Assembly: GCA_024220525.1 (NCBI GenBank)
Contig: JAMYWO010000091.1
Location: forward strand, 127,631-149,166
Length of the DNA stretch: 21,536 nt
Direction: 5' to 3'
Origin: Cochliopodium minus
Taxonomy: Eukaryota > Discosea > Himatismenida > Cochliopodiidae
The notes beneath the pieces are model-generated. The model did not search any database and was not told the origin of the DNA. It saw only the letters and a program-made list of their open reading frames with translations. This document shows positions 1 to 9,117 of this stretch, piece after piece; within the stretch, counting starts at the first letter, position 1; each line of letters begins with the position of its first letter. The position numbers and the translations under genes were made by a program.

Positions 1-307
1 TAAAAAAATGTTAAATTTTTTAAAAATAAATATAAAAAATATTTATAAAAATGATAAAAAATGAAAATAAAAAATGATAAAAAATTTTTTAAAAAATCAT
101 AAAATTTAAAAAAAAAAATAAAAAATTTTAATAATAAAAATAAAAAATTTAAAGAAAGCACAAATGTAAATAATAAAAAATATTGAAAAAAATAAAAATA
201 TAAAAAAATAATAAAAAAAATTTATAAGTAAGCACAAATGTAAATAATTTTACTTTAAAAAAAAAAAAAAATAAAAAACAAAAAAAAAACAAAAAATAAA
301 AATTATT
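1..307. other. A-rich flank with no coding signal
   Basis: This stretch is almost entirely runs of A with scattered T, and no frame codes on either strand. It lies beyond the last visible exon of the minus-strand repeat-protein gene. It is either that gene's 3' flank or, if the gene continues through the possible donor at 312-313, part of an intron. The only complex sequence is a 19-base direct repeat (156-174 and 230-248), listed separately. Confidence 0.6.
156..248 (+). repeat. Pair of exact 19-base direct repeats
   Basis: The 19-mer AAGCACAAATGTAAATAAT occurs at 156-174 and again at 230-248, 74 bases apart, inside otherwise homopolymer-like DNA. Each copy contains TGTAAATA on the plus strand, which fits the UGUANAUA consensus bound by PUF-family RNA-binding proteins. 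That would matter only if a plus-strand transcript ends here, and none is visible in the window. The exact repeat is seen; any function is inference. Confidence 0.6.
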
Positions 308-3144
308 TTATACAGAATATTGACCAGCATTTATAAAATTGCCTCCAGCAAAAAGATAAGAGCTATCTCCAATCTGACCAACAGCTAAAGACAAAACAGA
401 ACCAAAAGTGCTATCTCCAATCCTCACAGGTTCAATGAACATCCACAGCTTTGTCTTGAGATCGTACTTGGCGATGTTGATGTAGTTTATGAGAGGGGCG
501 GAGTTAGGGCATTTTGTTAGGTTTTCGTAGAATCTAGGTCTTTTCCCTGCCCACTGTATTTTGTATGATTCTTCTCCGTTAAAACATCTACAAAACAAAA
601 TTTATTTCAATTTTTTTTGTTAATTTTTTTGAATTAATTTTTAATTCTATTTTTTTTGGTAACTTATTTTTTTAAATTTTTAGTTTTCTAATTAAAAATA
701 AAGTAAATGTTCTTTATAAAATAATTTTAGATATTTTTTATTTTTACATTAAAAAATAAAGTGTTTTTTTTTTGAAATATTAAATATAAAATTAATTTAA
801 ATTTGTTGTCATTTTTTATTTTACCTTTGATTAATAATGACAGAAAACTTGCCACCAAGATACAAAACCTCATCATCATTCTTAATACTCAACAAAGAAG
901 CACCAGTGTTCCTCAAAAAAGAGTTAAAAGGAGTGCTCCACTCGCCACTAAGAACATTCAAAGACAAAACGTCAGAAGTGATGTTGTCAACATTCTGAGC
1001 ATTGTAAATGAAGTAGAGGTTGTCTTTGTAGTGAAGAGGCCTTTCTGGTCCCACTCCGAAGACTTCTCCAACTTTGCTGTTGTTGAAGGGTTGGTACATC
1101 TTCCATTTGCCTTTGTATCTCAGGATGTCCATGGATGCCACGTTGACACTTTGGTTAAGTGTTCTGTAAACTACGTAGATCACAGTTGAATTTGCAAAAC
1201 AGGTCACATCTATCAAGAAATTTTTGAGTAAAATTTTTTTTAAATTTAAATCTTTATCATTTTTTGTAAATATTTTGTTATTCTTTGTTTTAATATCTAA
1301 TTTTTTAATTAAATAAAATTTTCTGATTTATTTTTTTGTTTGTATTTTTAAAATTTTATTTTTCGATTTCTTTTAATTTTTATTTGTTCAAATTATAAAA
1401 TTTTTATAATAAAAAAACATACCAGTAGATCCCAAAATATCCACTTGATCATCAAAATGCACATTGGTCCACCCCGTCCCATTCCACAAAGCAGCACCAG
1501 AAAAACTCTGATTGTCAATATCGACAAAATCTCCGATGGCAAAAACATAGTTCAAAAGCTCAGAAGAACAAAGCTGGTACATCAAAGAATTGCTGTGAAT
1601 ATCATTAATGGATGTCAAAATGGTAGTATTGTCCGTTATCATGTTATATTTCGAGACAGTGACATTATTAGTTTCGGTCCAAAGGCCAGGACAAACAGAG
1701 TAGATTTCGTTTTTCACTTGGACGTATTGAGTGAACAAAGAAAACTCTCCTGTGTTTGAGCAGATCACAAAGTTTGTCAATGTGATCCAGTTTTGTGTCG
1801 TTTGGTTGAAGAAGAGGAGCTTCTCTTGGCAGTTGAGCAGGATTCCTCCTTCTGATGGAGAAAGCAGCCAGAGGTCGTAGTAATCTACGTTACAATTGGG
1901 TTGGCTCATCCCTGTCCATGTGTCATTGAAGTAATAAGCCAATGCTCCAGGAAATAGTCCCAATCCATACAAATAACCACCTTTATTTTAAAAAAAAATT
2001 TTTTTAACAAAGAATATTTTTTTAACAAAGAATATTTTTTTTAACAGAAGAACATTTAAATTTTTTAATTTTTTAATTTTTTAAAGAACATTTTTAAATA
2101 TTTTTTCAATTTTTTTTTTTTTTTACTGCTAGACTTGATTTGTTTCCATATTCCATAATCTTCAGATCCTGAAACTTCTTGATTCCAACAATTTCCTGAT
2201 GCGTTCCAAGAAGCAAACTCTTTGACTTCGCCTTTACATCTGATTATAATATCAAAAAAATAAAAACAAAAAAAACAAAGAAATAGGTTAAAATTAAGTA
2301 ATAAACAGTTTGATAGATATCAATTAATTTTCTTTAGATTTTTTTCTTACCCATAACTTTGTGATGATAATTGAAAAGTTCCCGAGATATAAATAATTCC
2401 ATTGTATACTTCCATCGAAAAACTATCGTAGAACAGTGACTTGACCGTCTTCAAGATTAGATTCCATCCACTGAACGATTTGTCCCAAAACTGCACGATA
2501 TAGCTCGCATCTAAGGAGATATACGCCACAAAATACATGTTTTCTGTTTCTATTGAGTTGATGATCTTCAGATAATCTGATAATCCATTTCCCAAGTTTA
2601 TACAACTCTGTTTGGAGAATGAACAATAAGCTATATGTTGTAATTGTTCATTTGGTTGATTGTATAGGGTGATATCTCCAAATACAAGCAGATTTCCTGA
2701 TTCCAGCGCAAATGCCTGATCAATACCTGATCCTCCTAAAACATTATTGAATGCAGTTACTTCCCCATCCGTCATATTTACCATCATAATGTGTCCTATT
2801 CTATGATCTTGATAATATTTCATATAACCAAATATCACCATCATATCTGACTTTGGTATCATTGATATTCCATTTATTTGTGATTTTTTGTAAAATTTGT
2901 TTGATGGTATGTTTATATAGTTTTTTGTAGAGTCTGAATAAATACTGAATCCATTTGGAAATGCTGATGTGGGATTTGAATATGAAAGCACTTCACATAT
3001 AATATCAAAGGTTGGTAAAATGATCAATTTCAAATAAAATGGTGAAAGAAATCCTTTACCATCTGCATTTAGGTTGATTATAAACAATGATATTAACAAT
3101 ATATAATAAAGATTCCAATTTGAAGGTATAGATATAAGATACAT
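308..3144 (-). CDS. Secreted/surface Rax2- or kelch-like repeat protein
   Basis: Spliced minus-strand model with exons 3144-2351, 2239-2127, 1980-1423, 1209-825 and 587-308. The phases agree at every junction and give about 709 residues. The N-terminus has a hydrophobic stretch (about residues 10-26, LYYILLISLFIINLNA) that looks like a signal peptide. There are many N-glycosylation sequons (NMT, NAS, NQT, NVT, NTT, NGT, NIT, NST, NLT). Repeated blade-like motifs, GDFVDIDNQSFSGAALWNG, YLGGKFS and LFAGGNF, resemble Rax2-type or kelch-like beta-propeller repeats of cell-surface proteins. The role is unknown; cell-surface adhesion or sensing would be a guess. No transmembrane anchor is seen, and the protein stops in the middle of a GGNF repeat, so the true 3' end may lie outside the window through a donor at 312-313. 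Every donor begins GTA. Confident that it is a gene; family assignment is moderate. Confidence 0.6.
1999..2082. repeat. Intronic tandem repeats, 18-base then 8-base units
   Basis: Inside the second intron (1981-2126) of the repeat-protein gene, an 18-base unit of seven T then AACAAAGAATA is repeated at 1999-2016 and 2017-2034, with a diverged third copy to about 2053. Three copies of an 8-base AATTTTTT unit follow to about 2082. These look like ordinary replication-slippage repeats. Confidence 0.7.
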
Positions 3145-3305
3145 CTAACCCTATTTTATTTTTTAAAACAGTTTCCCCAAATAAAAAATAAAAAAAAGTA
3201 ACGAAGGAAGAGTTGATAGAAATTTAATTTTAATTGAAAAAAATATTCTTGTTTTGAAAAAGGGAAAAAATGTACAATGAAAAATAAGAAAGAATCAAAG
3301 TATGA

Positions 3306-4970
3306 TCAATACTTATTTTGGATGGCAGATAAAGAATAACTTTCAAATTTGAGAAAAGACAAGAGAGAAATGACGATAGAGCCGATTTTTCCTTTGATTC
3401 TCATGTTGTGTTGATAATTGACAAGAAGTTGAGCATCACGCAAGAGATTATTGATTTTCAAACTTGAAAATTTCAATTTATTTACATTTTGGAGGATATT
3501 CATGTTCTTCTCGAACGATTTTCCAATGAGAGATTTCCTCAAACTTTTCAATAATGAACAACATACAAATATGTGAAAAGTGCACCAATAAGGAGATTTC
3601 AGTGAGGAATCATCTTCATACATCAAGAATCTCTCGTCATTTATGAAATATACATCCAATAATCTTGCTACATAAGTAATTGGTATTTCCCTGACCAAAC
3701 AATACATCCATCTATATCTATATTAAAGATTTATCTCACCATTCAAATAGAATAAAATTTATATTTTTACGAGAAATTAAGAAAATCCAAATTGATCTCT
3801 TTGAAATGATCCATCAATTCTTTATCTACAAGTTTCATTTCAAATTCAAATCTCTCCACCATTTTTTCTGTTCTATTATTCAAAGTTGTGTTTTAAATTT
3901 GAAAGGAATTTCTTTTTGAAAATTTTTACCCTTTGATGGTTGTGAATTCACCATTTCTTAATGGTTTGAGGAACATATACATACACCAAAAAGCATTTGA
4001 TTCTATTCTTTCTTTCAAAGAGTCATTTTCGTTCAATGTTTCGATTATTTCGCTTATATTATTTGAATATTGATAAATGAAAATCAACACGAACGGACAT
4101 ACCAAATCAACCAATCCTTGGACATAATCTACTTTCAATTTAAATATTATATTCGATATTATTCTCCTGATTGATGCTTGAATCTATCAAAATTTAATTC
4201 AAATTCAAAAAAAGAGATGTGATTATTCTATATCTTTTACTTCTTTTGTTGAAAATATCTTTTCATATCCCCTTGGTAATGTTCTTTGTGTATCCATATC
4301 TATTTCCTTCAAGCTCTTCAAAAATTTCTCTTTCTTTTCATTCATTGAATTCAAACATATCTTTTTATAGCTTTCATTAAGATAATCATAAGTAGATGAG
4401 TGTTTTTCGGTGTTGAGGGGAAGCTTTTATTTGAATTGAAAAATATATTTCCTCAGTCAAAAAGAAAAAAGAAAAATATATTACCACTCCCAAGAGAATA
4501 TTCCATACTATCCCACGCAATTTCATAGGAATCCCATATCGGCTTAATTCCTAAAAATATTTTTTTATTTATAAGTCCAAATTCAATTAAATTAAGAATT
4601 TTCTTCATACCTTTAATTTTAAAAGGTCTATTTGCTTGGTTTTGATGATATCCAAAAATTTTTGGTAATGATCATATTCGCTCTCCAAATTTTGATCTAC
4701 ATAATTGCAATTTAAAGTTCTAACTTTCTTTTAGTACAAAAAATATATTGAGATATTTACCGAATTCTAATGTCAATGTATCTTTGCTTTCATTGAATAG
4801 ATTCCAATCACTTGAATGGAAGGATTTATTGAAGGGTGGAATTAGTTTTTTGGAAATATTCCACTTTATAATTTAACTTACCTTGTAAGATCCTCCTTTT
4901 CTTCTAAATCCTTTTGTTTTGATTCTTTTTTTTTATCGTTCTTTATAAAATTGATTATATCATTGAACAT
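3306..4970 (-). CDS. TBC-domain Rab GTPase-activating protein (Gyp1/TBC1D22-like)
   Basis: Eight exons on the minus strand: 4970-4882, 4810-4761, 4696-4611, 4550-4485, 4423-4241, 4183-3930, 3872-3771 and 3711-3306. They total 1236 bases, or 411 residues, with all phases consistent. After a short charged N-terminus comes RYGIPMKLRGIVWNILLG (about residues 79-96), the classic start of a TBC domain. IDMDTQRTLP (138-147) is the IxxDxxR arginine-finger motif, with Arg at about 144. DYVQGLVDL (177-185) is the YxQ glutamine-finger motif, with Gln at about 180. WMYCLVREIPITYVARLLDV (278-297) is the C-terminal TBC helix. The protein is expected to speed GTP hydrolysis on a Rab protein of the secretory or endosomal pathway; the target Rab cannot be told. 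All seven introns are only 57-71 bases. It diverges from the 5-phosphatase gene across a 147-base interval. The closest family by the last motif is Gyp1/TBC1D22, from memory. Confidence 0.86.
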
Positions 4971-5117
4971 TTTTATTTTTATATTTTTAAAGTGATGTGT
5001 TGAAAATTTAAATAAAACAATTTGCAATCAAGAAAATGTAATTGGATCAACTATTGAAATCAAAGTTTTCAATCCAGGATTATTTCTTTGATTAAAACTT
5101 AAATATTATAAAAAAAA
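4971..5117. promoter_or_regulatory. Shared divergent promoter interval
   Basis: These 147 bases separate the start codons of the minus-strand Rab GAP (4970) and the plus-strand BAR/5-phosphatase gene (5118), so both promoters must lie here or overlap the genes. The interval holds an 8-base inverted repeat, AATCAAAG at 5058-5065 and CTTTGATT at 5086-5093, with a 20-base loop. It ends in an A-run just before the ATG at 5118. No TATA box can be singled out in such AT-rich DNA. Confidence 0.5.
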
Positions 5118-8100
5118 ATGAAGAAATTTGAGCTTATTGTAAAGGGTAAAGTTAAAGGACTTTACAACAATGTTGTGAATAAAATCAAAACACAGCCCAG
5201 AGAATTTGCATTGTCAGAAAGAGTTGAAATTGAGCTCATCTTTTTACAGGAAAATATAATATTCATGGAAGAATTGAAAACAAGTATCGAGAAGAGATAT
5301 AAACAAGAATTAGGTACTTATATTAGACCATATTTTTTAAAAAAATTTAATTCAATTGATTTGAAAGGTATAATTGAAATAAATAATGAGATTGCAACAA
5401 GATTCTCCACATACAATACTCAAAATGAGGATTTCAGAAATATTGGTAAGAAAAATTGAAAATTTATAAAAGATGGTCCAATGATTGAATTTTTTCAAAT
5501 GGGATAGAGGAGATATTATCACAAATTGGAAGATGGCAACTTACATCAGAAGAATCAAGAAGAAATCTTGTAAATAAACTTTATTTATAACGATATTTAA
5601 GTTCAAGGAAACCATAATTTTAATATTCAATCAAAATATACACTCTCAATCAAAATATCTTTGTATATTTGGTTTTAAAAGTAATTAAATTATCAGATTT
5701 AGTACTTATGAATACAAATATTTTTAATAAATTCAAATTTATGGAACAATTTTATATCTTAACATAAGATACAATTGATCATTCATTGATCCTGAATCGA
5801 TCATTTTTTACCAACTAATTTTTCATTGGAAATGAAATTTGTTAGTAAATATATCAAAGAATGGATCAATATCAATCAACATATACAAATGATAATATGA
5901 TTATATTCAATGATCAATTTATATACTATCATATGTTGAAATATAAAAATTGATCCAAATTTATTGAGCAAATTAAAATCTTACAAAAAAATTTTCAATG
6001 TTAAAATAATTATTAATTAAAGAATGTGGGAATGATAGAAAAAGTAGCAGGAAGAATTTGGGAATTTCTGAAAAACGATTATAAAAATGCGATAATGCAA
6101 AGAGATAAATTTGAGCAAGTTGCGAATCTCTATGAAGATGCCGAAAAAAAGCTCAGAAAAGAAAAAACAAAAGGTCAGTTGCAAGGACCAGAGTTATTGG
6201 AATGCGAGAGAACAAGAGATTTCGTGAAGATCAGCTTCAACCAAGTAGAGCAATCTACGTTTGAAATCCTGGGGAAAACAAACATGAATGCTAAGAAAAC
6301 TATTCTTCAGCTTTCTTCCAATTTAATAAAGATAGCTTATGATTACCATCAATCTAATGCTAATTCACTCAAAAATTTGGTAAATTTAATTTTCTTTTTT
6401 TTTATTCTTATTTTTTATTATTATTTTTTATTAATAAAAGTTTTTTATATTGAATTTTATTTTCAAATTTATTCATTTTTTTTTCCCTTATTTTAGTCCT
6501 CTCAATTAAAAGTAGTCAGAGAAAAAGAATTGTCTCAGTACAGCGACTTGAACCTGTTCGACGTAGATAATTCGTCAATCTCCGTGGAAGAGTTCGTGAA
6601 GCCAGTAACCAATAACTCCTTCAAAAACAACAGAGGATCTTTACAAACAGAACCAGTTTACTCCAACACAGAGCCTCTTCACAACCTGCCCTTGTCAAGC
6701 GACTTGAACACAAGCACCGCCTCCTTTTCCTCTTCTTCAGTCAACGAGTCGCTGATGGACATGTTATTGGGAAACTCAGAGATGCCCAGCAATTCCACTT
6801 TGATTCCTCACAACTACCCAAGCAGTACTGACAATAACTTCACCACCAACAACCCTTTTGTAAGTAGTTCCACTCCTACTTTCAACCCTGTTGTCAGTAG
6901 CAACAATAACAATAACAACACTCCTCCTTTTAATCAAGTTTCAAACAACAATTCTTTTTCCAACAATTTCAACAACACTACTTCTTTCACTAATAACAAC
7001 AGCTTTAATAACAATTCCACTTCCAATTTAACACCTAATATGACTACCAACTTTGATAACTCTAACAGTTTTGATTATAACAGCTACCCAATGAATGTGA
7101 TTAACAGCAACACTAACAACACCAACAATAATCTCAACAGCAATCCTTACGCTGTGCTGGATAACAACAACCCTTACAACAACATGGTGACACAAAATCC
7201 TTACATGATCAACCCAACAAACAACATCTACACCACAGGAAATAACAGCGGAATTAATAACAGTAGCGGGAATATCAGTCCTAGAACGAATCTTTCAAAT
7301 CCATACATAACCAATACTTTGTCAAACAATTCAATGAATGAGATGAACCAATCAAAGTCTAAAGAACAGTTGATGATAGAAAGTTTAATGTCCGACCAAG
7401 ATTCTTTGTTTGGTGGTTCCGAAGTTCGCAGACCTACCACTTCTGTCAGCACCCCCGTATTCAACGAAACTCAGAGAGAACCACTTCAGCAAAATACTCC
7501 TATTGTCAAACAATTACCTAATGTCCCTCCAAAGAAAGTGGGTAAAAATTATATTAAATAATTTTTTAAAAATAAATATTTCTTTTTAAATTTAATTATT
7601 TTATTTAAATTTTTCTTTTGAAAATTAATAAAAAATTTTTTTAATCTTTTTTTTTAAAAGGGCCAAATAAGTTTCTACCCAAAAAAGTCCAACCTAATTA
7701 TACTTCGCAACCTAAAAAAACCCCTCCCCCTATCCCCAACAAACCAAGTTTTCAACATATGGGAATCGACAACAGCAGTAAGCGAAAAACCATCTATAAC
7801 ATGAAGGTTCTTCCTGAAAGCGAGAAGCCACTACTCGGAAAAAAAACTAGGTTCGATGTTTATTCTGTAAAAAAAGTGGGAAATAAACCCAAAGGTTAAA
7901 AAAAAAATTTATCATTATTTTACATTTTTATTTTTTCATTATATTTTATTTTATTTTTTTTTAAATAATTTTTTATTTTGGTTTATTTTTCATATTTTTT
8001 TTTTTAATTTTTAATTTTAAAAGGAAAGGCAGCGATGGAGATAGACTTGGATTTGAAGACTTTCTCTTTGTACTTGGAAAACGCTGAATCTTTCACAGTT

Positions 8101-9086
8101 GGAGTCGACAAAATTTTGCAAGTGTACAAATGCAAACAAAGCAATAAACAATTGGGTATATGGGTTGACATGTAAAATGATTCTTTTCATTATTAATTTT
8201 ATTTTATTTTATTTTATTTTTTATTTTTTTAATTTTATTTTTTTCGTTTTATTTTATTTTATTTTTTTCGTTTTTTCGTTTTTTATTTTTTTATTTTATT
8301 TTTTTTGTTTTATTCGTTTAGGAAAGGAATCCATTTGGTACAGTTCCAATCATCACAAGAAAGAGAAAGGTTCTACGAGATGATTTGGATGTTGAAGGGT
8401 GTCGAAGAAATTCCTCAGCTCAAAATTTTTGTGGGGACCTGGAACATGGGAGAAAATGAACCTTCTGACTTTTCCTCTTTCATTGCGAAGGGTTATGACA
8501 TTTACGTAAAAAAAAATTGTTTTAAAATTGTTTTAAATTTTAATACTTTTTAGTTTTTTAAATATAATATTTGGTTTTTTATTTCTTTTTATTTCTTTTG
8601 TTTTTCTTTTCAGTTTAATTTTTTAATTTTATTTTTATTTTTATTTTTTAAATTTCATATTCATTTATTTTTAATTTTGAATTTTTATTTTTTAATTTTA
8701 AATTATTTTTTATTTAATTTCATATTCATTTATTTTTAATTTTTATTTTTTATTTCAAATTTTTTTAAATATTTTTTAATTTTTTTCAGTTTTTTATTTA
8801 TTTTTATTTTCCTCATTTTCACAATTTTTTTTTCAAAGGTAATTGGGGTTCAAGAATGCGAGTTTATTCCTCGTACATCATACAGCTCAGTAGAAGAGGA
8901 CTGGTTCCACCAAGTTCAAAAACATCTTGGAGAAGACTACGTCAAAATAGCAGGTAAATCCCTCCTTTCCATTCGTTTGATCATTTTGGTGAGAAGAGAA
9001 CACATGTACTATGTCACCAACACCATTGTTAGTGGTGTTGCTACTGGTAAACAGATTTTTTATTTTAAATTTTAAAATCTATTTTA

Positions 9087-9117
<31 letters not shown>

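Noticed and set aside
803-1759. Plus-strand frames opposite the repeat-protein gene (803-1189 and 1445-1759)
   Set aside because: They are antisense shadows. The minus strand has matching splice phases, sequons and blade motifs, while the plus frames have no domain character.
6026-6496. An independent gene starting at GTG 6026
   Set aside because: Non-ATG starts are not expected in a nuclear gene, and the helical domain lacks its first helix unless joined to the exons at 5118-5569.
7228-7464. Minus-strand hydrophobic frame within the Asn-rich exon
   Set aside because: It is an antisense shadow of Asn/Ser codons, with no splice or domain support.
8099-8383. Hydrophobic Phe-rich frame that looks like membrane segments
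   Set aside because: It is the intron 8172-8321 read through between the two halves of the PH-like domain.
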